Positions 22,107 to 32,395 of a DNA stretch of 33,147 bases are shown piece after piece; within the stretch, counting starts at the first letter, position 1, and each line of letters begins with the position of its first letter. The position numbers were made by a program, and so were the translations under genes. Source of the DNA: Carex sylvatica (taxonomy: Eukaryota > Streptophyta > Magnoliopsida > Poales > Cyperaceae); NCBI GenBank assembly GCA_964058845.1, contig CAXKVR010000628.1, positions 1-33,147 on the forward strand, written 5' to 3'. Under the pieces are notes generated by a model that was not told the DNA's origin, searched no databases, and saw only the letters and a list, made by a program, of their open reading frames with translations.

Positions 22107-23130
22107 TAGAGGTGCTACTTTTATCTGATTATTCAGATTTGATTTGGAACCGAACTGGATCTGATTCGGAATCGATCCGAATCTGATTCGGAATTTGGAA
22201 CCGATCCGAAACAGATCCGAATCCGGAATCGATCCGGAATTGACCCGGATCCGATTAATTGAATAGGGTATGGTTTAAAAAAATATAACCGATTAAATTA
22301 TGGGTACGGTTACAAAATTAATAATTTAATATCCGATCCGGATCCAAATCGGAATCGATACTGTAATGGGTAGGATATGAGTTTCATTTAATTATCCGAC
22401 CCATAACCAACCCCGACCCGATACCCGTATAAATACCCGATAAAACATATATTAATAACTATTAATATATAAAAATACAACTTTGCATATTAATTTTTGC
22501 ATAAGACGTAGTGAGCCCAGTACTTTTTTTAATGTGAGAAAATAGAATGCAATCACATATTCGCTATGTTTATACACAGATGGATGACAAACTTATTCTT
22601 TCCATAATAGCCACATTAATTTTTTAAATAAAATTTATTACTATGAATACATCATTCAATATTTATCTTGATATTCTCTGCATAATAATGTAAATTTATT
22701 GCTCTCATTGATATGTCATTTCTATAAAATATTAGTATTGCATTATAGATTTTTTAAACTATAGAAAATAAAATCATCATCTCCAATATTTTACTTTCTA
22801 AAAATTATATCTTTTCTTCAATATTTTTATTTTCAAAAGTTATTTTCTCTCCATCCTCCTGATTTTTTTGTAACATATACCCGCTCCGGATCCGAAATCG
22901 CCCTGTATTCGAACCAGACCCGATAATCTACAAACAAGTTATGGGTATCTATCTACCCGGAACCGAAAGACTGGACCCGAAATATCTACGGGTAGATAGA
23001 TATCCGGATCCGGACCCGACCCGATTTGAAATAAATAAGTATATGGATCGAAATTCGAATCCGAACACTTTTAGGGTACGGATCCAAATATAATAATATC
23101 CAGATCCGATCCGACCCGATAGCACCTCTA
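22107..23130. mobile_element. Non-autonomous hAT-type element
   Basis: A 1,024-bp element with 11-bp terminal inverted repeats TAGAGGTGCTA / TAGCACCTCTA. The subterminal regions are packed with CCGATCC, ATCCGAAT and GACCCGA-type motifs, and the middle is AT-rich and non-coding. Flanks are CGTGTACG (22099-22106) and CATGTACG (23131-23138): an 8-bp target duplication with one CG-to-CA change. An 8-bp duplication and TAG-GGTG-type ends are typical of plant hAT elements. No transposase is encoded, so it would depend on one elsewhere. Confidence 0.82.
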
Positions 23131-23138
23131 CATGTACG

Positions 23139-24500
23139 GTGTATCCCCCTAAGAAATGGACTCTTGTCATAAATACTAATATTGAAGCTTCAAAATCAAA
23201 ACATTAATTATATCGTGGAATCATTATCAGGAGCTAATATTATTGCTAATTAGTAGACTGACGAGATTAATTAGTTAATAGTGGGGGTTTGAATTGATCA
23301 ATGAAAGTATTGGCTTCAGCTGTAGCTTAATTATATCCAGGGATTGAGGGAAATTAACTAATTGCATTTATTTTGCCCATGATATCGAGCGGCAGATCAT
23401 GTACAATGGTCAGTTATGGGAATTAATATTGGTGTCGATTTCATGGAAGATATAAAAGAAAAAGAAAAAAAAAATTCAGAAAACATTAGCAACACCCCTC
23501 CTCAATCAGCGTAAAGCCATGCATCCAATATCATTGAACATCAATCACTGTTTAGAACAACCTAAGATGTTTTGTTTAAGAACTGGCTTTGTAGATCAAG
23601 AAGAAATAGTAACCAAACGGACCCTTGTACAACACGTAGTCACCCGAGTCATATGTTCTGTGTCATGATCATCTTTTGAAATTTTAGCCGGCACAACACG
23701 TAGTCACCCGAGTCACATGTAATTAGCACCATTAGATATTAGATATTGATTAAATGGTAAATTTTGAATAAAGTAACTTAAATTATGATTAAATGGTCAC
23801 GCGAGACACATTTGATCATGCGTGATTCACGTGGCGTGACTATTTGTGTACTGTGACAATCCCTTGATATTTTAATCACGACACAGTACGAAATCAAAAT
23901 CACAGCATGTTAGTCACGACATAGCACTTTTTTTCCACTTTACTTGTATAATCAATTTATGTATATAAAATTTTAACAGGCTTTTCGAAGGACCAGGCCC
24001 ACTTGACGGATATATGTTGGGCCATAGATTTGCATAGTGATTAGCTATAACTAATTCCACGATTACAATAAACAATTTGATTATTACGGATACTCCCTTC
24101 TCTTTTTAAATTGCAGTTGCTAATTGATCTTTCAAGAAATGTTAAAAAGAATGTCTGTAAATAGCTAAGAGAATGCAGTATCTTTGGGTATCTGGAAGGA
24201 GCCAAATAAAAAAAAAAATGTACTGGCGAGCATTCACACGATCATGTAATAACCACGGTAGAATTAAAATAATACAATAAGTGGCTAGATAATTGTTAGA
24301 TTCCATCTGCTACTATCATGTAACCTATTAAGTCAACCTAAAAATCTTTTATGGTTATTAGAAAATCTAAAATTTGTTTGATAGTTATCAGAAACATCAG
24401 TCCTCTCTGGTCTCTACCAGAACTATCATATATACTTGTTGATGGCTACCAGAAATACCAAATTTGTTGGTGGTTACATGCTTATCAGCCCTGTCGTTTG
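23139..24500. other. Intergenic DNA with a short direct repeat
   Basis: No gene recognised. A 23-bp segment containing ACACGTAGTCACCCGAGTCA occurs at 23629-23651 and again at 23693-23715, spaced 64 bp apart. From 24330 to 24480 there are degenerate GGTTATYAGAAA-like units. Confidence 0.55.
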
Positions 24501-24559
24501 ATATTACTATAATATATATATGGAGGCATAGAGCCTAATAATTGTATCTCAAATAAAAT

Positions 24560-25644
24560 CTTCGAACGCGTCCTCTAAGTAATTTAACAGAAAAAAATTT
24601 CAATGTTATCTAACTTTCATTTTCAACACTAATATCTAAACATTTAAAGCTCTGTTTATAACATTTTACAATGCTACTCGCAAGCATTTAAACCTCTATA
24701 TATAAGTATTAAAATTCTAAATCTATATAATTTTAACTCCTAACTACTTTTGTTTTTAAGCAAAAAATGAAAAGATTCATTTCATTCACTTTTTTTTTTC
24801 TCTGATCATTTTAATTCATTTTCTCGACGATCCGTGATGAATTTTGCAAATTTAAAAGTATGAACGTTTTTTTACCCAATTTTCTCTTTCAAATGAGATC
24901 AATGAAGAATAACTTTCGAGTTATATTTGTGTTGTAATTTTTTTTACCACTTTAAATCTATGTGACTTTCAGTTTTTTTTTAATTTTGCTTCAAAATAAT
25001 ATAAACTTCTATTTACAAGCATATAAAGCTCATGTACAAGCATATAAACCTCATTAATAACACTTTAAATCTCTAGAATAAAACATATAAACCTCATGTA
25101 CAAAGAATTTAAAGCTCAACAATAACACTTCAAAGCATATAAATCTCAATAATAACACTGCATTTACAAAGCATATAAACCTCATGTACAAAGCCTTGAA
25201 AATTTTAATGGTTGTAAACTGAGATTTAAAAACTTAAAAATTGAAAGTGCTCATGAATTTTATTTTAAAAAAATAAATGACTTTAAAATTACTCAAAAAT
25301 ATTTCTTCATAGATCTTATTTGAAAGATAAAATTGAATAGAAAACGTTCGTATTTTTAGATTCGTAAAATTCATCACGGATCGTCGGAAAAATAAATTAT
25401 AATGATCAGAGAAAAAATAAAAAAGAGTGGGTGAAAAGAATCTTTATATTTTTGGCTTGAAGATAAAAGTAGTTGAGAGTTAAAAATATCTATAAATGCT
25501 TTCAGACAGAGGTTTATATGCTTGCGAGTAACATTTTAAAATGTTATAAACATAGCTTTAAATATTTGGATATTAGCACTGGAAATGAAAGTTAGACACT
25601 ATTGGAAGATTTTTCTGTTAAACTACTTGGGGGACGCGCTCGGG
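24560..25644. mobile_element. Foldback element with ~350-bp inverted arms
   Basis: A 1.1-kb palindromic element. The left arm begins TTCGAACGCGTCCTCTAAGT; the right arm, reverse-complemented, begins CCGAGCGCGTCCCCCAAGTA. The arms match, with scattered changes, through TTTAACAG, CTAACTTTCATTT, CTCGCAAGCAT and CTCTGATCATT to the core near 24840-24900 (inverted at 25310-25385). The 24990-25200 loop holds several copies of a unit like CAAGCATATAAACCTCAT. No protein is encoded. TA-rich microsatellite sequence lies outside both ends. Long inverted arms suggest a Mutator-type or foldback element, but no target duplication is clear. Confidence 0.75.
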
Positions 25645-25697
25645 TATAATGGCTCGGGGTACCAGAACATTTATCTCTCTCTTTATATATATACTAT

Positions 25698-25944
25698 ATA
25701 GTAAGGCAACCATGCTTTGCAAATTAAATTGGTTGTTTTAATTTGTGCTCATATCTCTAGTTTCAAAGTTCAAATAGTCAATCCGAACTTCTCAACATGT
25801 TCTTCATATTGAAATGTGCTTAGAGACCAAATTTTACATTTTTTTGAAAATATTTTACTATTTTTTTAGAATTTTTTAAAATCAGTATTTCTGTTAATTT
25901 GTTATTATTTTTATACATAATGAAATACATATTTGAGAGTTTCA

Positions 25945-25945
<1 letters not shown>
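25698..25945 (+). mobile_element. MITE M0, probably partial
   Basis: Begins AGTAAGGC directly after a TA-rich run and carries the shared ~85-bp box at about 25770-25862 (CAATCCGAAC, GTTCTTCATATTGAAATGTG, GAGACCAAATTTTACATTTT). A right terminus matching the left is not visible, so it may be truncated. The next (AT)n run begins at 25947. Confidence 0.5.

Positions 25946-25946
<1 letters not shown>

Positions 25947-25979
<33 letters not shown>
25947..25979. repeat. (AT)n microsatellite
   Basis: About 16 AT units between MITE M0 and MITE M1. Confidence 0.85.
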
Positions 25980-25982
<3 letters not shown>

Positions 25983-26209
25983 GGGCTAAAATGAGCCATG
26001 GCTTATTTCGCATTGGTGAGTTATGACTCATTTTAGCCATTTTAAAAATTCAAACAACCGATCCAAACCGTTCATCTTGTTCTCCATATTGAAATATGCT
26101 TGGAGACCAAATTTTATATTTTTTGGAATTTTTTTACTATTTATTAAGTATTTTTTTAAAATTGCTGTTTTTACCGTAGTTCTCTATGCAACCCATAGCA
26201 CTCTAGCCT

Positions 26210-26212
<3 letters not shown>
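25980..26212. mobile_element. MITE M1
   Basis: A 233-bp element between two TA microsatellites. Its ends are imperfect inverted repeats: AGTTGGGCTAAAATG on the left and AGTAAGGCTAGAGTG when the right end is reverse-complemented. The shared ~85-bp box lies at about 26058-26150. No coding capacity. Confidence 0.6.

Positions 26213-26247
<35 letters not shown>
26213..26247. repeat. (TA)n microsatellite
   Basis: About 17 TA units, slightly interrupted near 26243, between MITE M1 and MITE M2. Confidence 0.85.
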
Positions 26248-26248
<1 letters not shown>

Positions 26249-26655
26249 GGAATATGCTAGCATGATATGTGTAGCATAAAGGGCCTCTGTGCAATGGCTC
26301 AATATTCAACTTTTCAAAATCCTAACGGTCAATCCGAACCGTTCATCTTGTTCTACATATTAATATGTGTTTGGAGACTAAATTTTACATTTTTTTGAAT
26401 TTTTTTTACTATTTTTTTAGATTTATTGAAAATCGTTGTTTTCAGCAAATCTGGACCATAAAAAACAGCAATTTTCAATAAATCTAAAACAATAGTAAAA
26501 AAATTCCAAAAAATATAAAATTTGGTCTCCAAACACATATTAATATGGAGAACAAGATGAACAGTTCGGATCGACCGTTAGAATTTTGAAAAGTCAAATA
26601 TTGAGCCATTGCACGGAGGCCCTCTATGCTACACATAGTATGCTAGCAAGTTCCT
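26248..26655. mobile_element. Foldback MITE M2
   Basis: A 408-bp near-perfect palindrome. The left end reads AGGAATATGCTAGCATGATA; the right end, reverse-complemented, reads AGGAACTTGCTAGCATACTA. The arms match for about 200 bp each, around a small loop near 26440-26470. Each arm contains one copy of the shared ~85-bp box (about 26328-26415 and 26490-26577). It is flanked on both sides by TA microsatellites. No coding capacity. Confidence 0.8.
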
Positions 26656-26708
26656 ATATATATATATATATATATATATATAGATAGAGAGAGAGAGAGA
26701 GAGAGAGA
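26656..26708. repeat. (TA)n followed by (GA)n microsatellite
   Basis: A compound repeat of about 13 TA units, then GATA, then about 12 GA units, between MITE M2 and MITE M3. The last GA bases overlap the edge of M3, which itself starts GAGATGGG. Confidence 0.8.
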
Positions 26709-27100
26709 TGGGTTATGGTACATTGCAATGCATAAGCATTTTTGTGCATTGGACTATAAATCACCGATCCAAACCGTTCATCTTGTTCTCTATATTAATA
26801 TATGCTTGGAGACCAAATTTTATATTTTTTGGAATTTTTTTACTATTTATTAAGCCACTTTGAAAATCACTGATCCAACAGTAACAGTAAAATCAAAAAG
26901 CACCATTGGATCAGTGATTTTCAAAGTGGCTTAATAAATAGTAAAAAAAATCCAAAAAATATAAATTTGGTCTCTAAACACATTAATATGGAGAACAAGA
27001 TGAACGATTTGGATCAGTCATTTGGACTTTGAATCCGATGATTTATGATCTAATGCACAAAAATGCCTATGCATTGCAATGTACCATAGCCCATCTCTCT
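26703..27100. mobile_element. Foldback MITE M3
   Basis: A 398-bp palindrome. The left end carries GATGGGTTATGGTACATTGC; the right end, reverse-complemented, carries GATGGGCTATGGTACATTGC. The arms match through AATGCATAAGCATTTTTGTG and each contains the shared ~85-bp box (about 26765-26852 and 26938-27020). The loop near 26875-26925 includes GATCCAAC..GTTGGATC-type pairing. TATATATA follows at 27101-27109. Confidence 0.78.
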
Positions 27101-29221
27101 ATATATATAACACCGAATGAAATCTAGCGTAAGAGTCAATCAGTTTTGATGGTCAATTAATTTTTTTAAATAGAAATATTCTGGGACCCCAAGCCACTGT
27201 ACCCGAGCTCGTCCCCGAACTGGTATAACTGGGTTTAACCGTCTGATAATAACGGTAATTTATTAATTTTCCATTAATTAACGCATCACTGTTTTAATTT
27301 GATTATTTTAAACGTTAGCTTTGCATGCTTTTGTACTGTGTTTTAATTTTGTGGATAGTTTGTTAGGAGCAGTTGTAATCACTAATTCCCGAGCTAGTCC
27401 CCCAGCTTATTAACGGTCCTCTAATCATTTGCTAACTACTTAAGTACTTTAACTAGTTAAACTAGTTATAAGTACTTTAATGTACAAGTTATAATGATTA
27501 GGTCGGGGATTTGTTCTAATTTTAATGATAAGTATAAATTTTAACGTTCCAGAGTTTAACAGTTTTTGATATTTAATAGCTAAAAAAAGAGTCTCCATTT
27601 TGAAGCTCCATTTTGTTTATGTTTTGCTTTGTTTCTTCTCTCTCTATTTTCTTCATCATCGTACTTTCCATCGTAGATCAATGTTCTTACCCGAGCTGAG
27701 CTTTGCGATGAACTTGTCTTCTTCAAATGAAATATTCATTGATCTTGATCCTTCGATCTATGGACGGTGGCGTCGCTACTTTTTCCGATCTATTGTTTGA
27801 TAGGTGTATTTTTCTCAGATATGGAGTCGCTGTGGTCGTATTATAATTTGAAAGCGATGTACTATGATAATTTGAAAGCGATCTATTGTGCTTCGATGAT
27901 CTGTTTGTGCTTTAATATTCTTGAATTTATCCGAGATCTATTCAATGGTGCAATATATCTTCGTATTGTATGTATTTTCTGAAATTTTGTCTTATTTAAT
28001 ATGATTATGTTATTATTTTGATAGTGATTTAGTGTAGATTACCTTGATACTTAATATGTGCAGGTTGAATTTTGATGATGATTTATTCGAGATTTGAAGT
28101 TCTTCTAGTTGATTGATGATATGTAAATGCTTAATATGAAACAATTTTTTATGTTGGACGTTTTCATGCGTAGTATGTAATGTTAACATGCTTAGAAATG
28201 TTATTTATAATTTTATTGATCTATGCATCATGAATTATTTTGTACTTAACATATTTTGTTTAGTTATTTCGAATCAGATGCTCAATATGTCAGGTATCCA
28301 TGCTTAACAATTGAGAATTGTATGTATTAAATTGAATGAGCAATATTATTTGCTTGTATGTTTTTTTTTATGTTCTGTTGTTTAGATTTACATGCTTATT
28401 AATTGATATTTGTATGTTCCAATTGAATTAAATGAAGTGGAAAATGAAGTGATAATTATATGCTTAATAATTGAGATTTATGATGAGTGTAAATTAGGTA
28501 TACTTTTACATAGGGTTTTATATCGTTAACTTGACCAATTTTCATGTATTTAGGTTAATTCAGATTAATTTAGCTTAGAAATACATCAAGAACCAAGTTA
28601 CTGTCGTTTGCTCATCTTATTTGTAGTTTTGGAGCATTTGCAAGCTTTGGAATGGTCTCTAGGGCACTTGGTGCGACCGTATCCACTTTGGAAGAAACCT
28701 CGAACAAGAAAAAGACAGTTTTCTGCAAAAGTTAATTTATATTACATGAAATGATAGATCTTCTTGCAAGCTTTCCGAAAAGTGGTTGAACACTGAAAAC
28801 GGAGCTACGGACAAAGAGTTATGTTCATTTGAAGTTCAGTTCACAACTCAGTCAGAGGCTCCGTACGGATGAAGATGCGGCCTAGCCAACCCACACAGCT
28901 CACAATGCAGAAATCCGTGCGTCCACCCCTGGCCGTACCACTGGCTGCACATCCAAGTGCAGAAATTCTAGCTTTCGACATCTTTTTGTATTTTGGCCAT
29001 ATCTGGGCCATACGAACTTCGTTTTAGGCAAATAAAAATTTGATAGAAAGAGGATAACGAGATCTACAATTATAGAAAGGTTATAAATCATAATTTATGA
29101 TGCCCAGGTCGCAGGAATCCTTTTAGTAAGCCATCAGCTGATATTTATTGTCATATCTCATGAGATCTTGATTGATTCACCTTACATCATTGGTTGCTTC
29201 TTCCCTAAGTCACAAATTAGC

Positions 29222-29228
29222 TATAAAT
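29222..29228 (+). promoter_or_regulatory. TATA-like box of the plus-strand LTR
   Basis: TATAAAT in a setting (GCTATAAATGAAGG) matching GCTATAAAAGAGGG in the related LTR on the other strand. It marks a probable U3/R junction. Confidence 0.45.
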
Positions 29229-30189
29229 GAAGGGGAGGAAGCAGGAGGAAGGGCATCTCCCCTTTGGGAAAGACATCTCACATACCACCATTCTCTCCAT
29301 AGAAACCCTAATCAATCTCTCCATCCATCTCATCTCTCAAGTGAATCAAAGGCGCGAAGGATTGAAGAACTTGGCAGATCTCGAGGAGCTTGCAAGAAAG
29401 AACTGAGGCATAACTTGGAAATTGGTGTATTCTATTTCTCTTGTTATTTTCTTGATTTTACTTGTATGAATTCTTTGTTTTCTATCATTGATGTTATTGT
29501 TTTTGCACCCATGAGAGGCTAATTTTCTCTCTAAGGGCTTAGGTTGTAGCATGAACTTGTGTTAGTTTATTTACTTGGATGTTCATTTTATAATGATTGT
29601 TTTGGCTTGATGTTTGGTTCTATTTTATATTTGTGAGTCATGCATGAATGTGTTTTTGCTAACCGGACCTTGCGTGGTAGTGACAGTACCCCTTGTCTTT
29701 ATGATGACCTTAGAAGAAATACATTCATTGTAGACAAATTATTTTAGGGATAATAGATTTAGATGAACCAAGTCAAGTCTACCCCGGATTCATAGAATCA
29801 AAGGTTTGATATGGAACGCTTTGGGAAATCAAATGTTATTACATACGTTAATCGGGAGTTTACCAAATACAGTACCAATTAGTAAAAGTAGATGACTTCA
29901 ATTAAAGAATCCAAATATGTAGTGATAGCCTAGGCTGGTGGTATATTAATGTGGAGACATGAAATTATGAATGGTAATGTTAGGAGGTAAATAAACCAAT
30001 CCCTATCAAGACATAACATGAATTTAAAGAACTCCAAAGTGAATAGATTAACCAAGTGATTGTAGACCAAAAGCCCTTAGACCTCGTTATCTTGATTCAC
30101 AAACACCTTTTTATTTGCATTTGATTTGATTTCTTATTACAAACAAACAACTTTGGGTATTGAACCCACACTTAGTTAATTTGCAACAA

Positions 30190-30206
30190 CCCCCCCCCCC
30201 CCCCCC
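30190..30206 (+). repeat. Poly(C) tract
   Basis: Seventeen consecutive C bases within the plus-strand LTR. The related LTR has no such run at the equivalent place. Tract length may be unreliable in the assembly. Confidence 0.8.
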
Positions 30207-31159
30207 TCCATTTTAATTACATGCAATTTATTTAGTTTTAATTTAGTTTAAGTAAAAAATACAATTGTCTTAGTCTTTGGATCAATACCTCATTACTGCA
30301 AGGCTAGATTGTACGCTTGCAATTAATCTACTCTGTGTTTTAGGTTTCTAAATTTAAAGCATTTGCGTGATAATTAGTTCCAAATAAATACCCCTAAAAT
30401 CCACAACAATTTATATGCTTAATAATTAGGATTTATATGCTTAATTATTACACTGATATTGTATTATTTTTACAGTAACTATTCCATCTGGACAATAACA
30501 AACAAGGGAAAGAAGAAGATGGAAGATGAAGCTGGATAATAACAAGGGCAATAAAATTGAAGTTGAGGAGGAGGTTGATGACTGACATCCATCATACTAC
30601 TTTTCATGATGTTCCATTGCACTTATTATAAGTTACTTGATGAGTATTTTTTTTTTGGATACTTACTTTGAATAACTGTTGCACCAGAAATGTATAGTAC
30701 AAAGTTTCAGTACAGCAAGCTGTACCTTTTAACCTTTAATACACTTTTAGTTCAGATTGCAAGTGCACAATCCTACCGCGTAGTATATTATCGGGTATCG
30801 ATTCTCAGGGAGTAAGTTTAGATACTAGGTTTAGACTTAATCAACTAATTTCAGAAAATAATAAAAAGAAGTAAAGTGCAATAAAAGTAGAATTGGGGAT
30901 TTTGTTTAAGTAATCCTAAAGGTTGGGTTCAATACCCGAGAATAAGGAATTGTAAACAATAGATGTAAATAAAATAAAGAAAGTAAAGATTGGTTTGCTT
31001 TCAAGTTTAAGGAGATCTAGGGGTATTCGGTCTACAACCCCTTGTTAATTCTATCTATTTGGTATTTGTTTAAATTCATGTATGATTTGATGAGGTTTCT
31101 AACCTAATATGTCATTAAGGGTCACTTTCGTGAATTAATAACGTGCCTAAGCAATTCGG

Positions 31160-31321
31160 ACTTCACAGTTACGTCCTTCATCCTAGCTACCTAGACCATA
31201 AGCTCTTGTTAGTCTCTCTTCCTCTCAAATATTGATACTTCACAGTTACGTCCTTCATACCAATATCCGATTCAATTTGAGATGTCCTAATAAGGGTATG
31301 ACTTCACAGTTACGTCCTTCA
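31160..31321 (-). repeat. Three identical 21-bp motifs
   Basis: The 21-mer whose last 20 bases are CTTCACAGTTACGTCCTTCA on the plus strand occurs at 31160-31180, 31237-31257 and 31301-31321. The spacings (77 and 64 bp) are unequal and the intervening sequence is unrelated, so this is an interspersed repeat rather than a tandem array. Confidence 0.85.
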
Positions 31322-31886
31322 CCAAGTCCCTAACCCTAATTTCTGTAGTTCTGGTTTGATTTCGCAGTTGGTTAGACCTTAATCAAAACCTAAGGTATTT
31401 GTGTTCATAATTGGTACTCTCCTCTCGTCCTAACTTCTTTGGTTCTTTCGAATCCAAAGCGGAACTATATCGATTTTAAGTACTAATTATGTAGTTAACA
31501 CAAATTATAAATCTCAGAAATTAGCATCAAATCCCATAAAACAATCATAATAAAAATAAATAACCGAATAAGATACAATTAAACAAGTTCATGCATTGAC
31601 CTAAACCCCTAGAAAGAGATATACTCTCTCTTGGAGAGATCCATTACAAAAGTTGGCAAAAATAAGAAGAAATGAAATAAAGAAATAGTTACAGCCTTTA
31701 TTGAATCAAGAACCTCAATATTGCATTCTTCTTGCTTGAACCTTCTTCTCCTTCCTTAAAAAGCTTCCGGAACTCCTAGAATGGCTGCAGATTTATCACT
31801 ATATCTCAATGTAAATTGGATGTGAGATGTGAGAGAGAGATGTGAGGTATGTGGTGTAACTCCCCTTGAATGGAAAAGAACTCCCT

Positions 31887-31894
31887 CTTTTATA
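31887..31894 (-). promoter_or_regulatory. TATA-like box of the minus-strand LTR
   Basis: TATAAAAG on the minus strand, about 660 bp from the element's start and about 155 bp downstream of its palindromic array. It corresponds to the TATA-like box at 29222-29228 in the sister LTR. Confidence 0.5.
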
Positions 31895-32049
31895 GCAAAG
31901 GACTATGCCCGATTTAGAGGCTAGAAGGTGGGGTTAGTGGGTGCTATTTTTGACTTATTTTTCTGGACTGATGTGTCCAAATTTAGCTGTCAAAAACCGC
32001 CATTGGCTCGCCAAAAATAGAATCCGCGTTGAAAATGTATAATTCTGGC

Positions 32050-32395
32050 AGTCTGCGGGTTTAGTGCGTCCGCACTGGATATGAGTGCGGGTGGATCATC
32101 CGCACTGAATTGAAGTTTCCTTTTTTATTAGTCCGGAAATTCTGCGAATTACTTTTGGTGCGTCCGCACTGTATATGAGTGCGGGTGGATGACCCGCACT
32201 GGAGCATGTGACGCGCAGTTTCTAAAATTGGCTAAGTGCTGAGTGCGGGTTGCTGGGCCGCATTGGACTCTCAGTGCGGACGCACTGGGCTCAGATTTTT
32301 TCTGGATTGCGCTGAGATGGTGGAAATTTTGGCTAAGTGAGGAGTGCGTCCGCACTGTATGTGAGTGCGGGTGGATGACCCGCACTGAGAAGTAT
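32050..32395 (-). repeat. CpG-rich palindromic array in U3 of the minus-strand LTR
   Basis: Five or more imperfect palindromes of the kinds AGTGCGTCCGCACT and GAGTGCGGGTGGATGACCCG, separated by AT-rich spacers. Similar palindromes and a similar ~70-bp spacer occur in the copia LTRs (2548-2900 and 9268-9655). The array lies upstream of the TATA-like box in element orientation. Confidence 0.8.

Larger units (their letters stand above)
28481..30408 (+). mobile_element. Solo LTR (gypsy-like), plus orientation
   Basis: A 1,928-bp insertion beginning TGATGAGTGTAAATTAGG and ending CCACAACA. It is bounded by ATTTA at 28476-28480 and 30409-30413, a 5-bp target duplication. It contains CTATAAATGAAGG (TATA-like, 29221) about 740 bp from its start, and GGTATTGAACCC and ACGCTTGCAATT near its end, all in the same order as in the minus-strand element at 30677-32553. 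No terminal repeat is duplicated inside it and no protein domain is seen, so a solo LTR left by recombination is the best reading. A compact non-autonomous element is the alternative. Gypsy assignment rests on general resemblance, not on coding sequence. Confidence 0.75.

Noticed and set aside
22949..23170. A minus-strand open frame of 73 codons rich in Gly, Ser and Arg.
   Set aside because: It is a translation of the CCGACCC-type subterminal repeats of the hAT-type element.
27600..27982. Two short open frames (66 and 71 codons) that could start a protein.
   Set aside because: No domain, no continuation and no splice structure that preserves a frame. They are left as part of the unclassified repeat.
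29172..29552. Overlapping open frames on both strands (116 and 68 codons) within the plus-strand solo LTR.
   Set aside because: They lie in the R/U5 part of an LTR, have no domain and overlap each other antisense.
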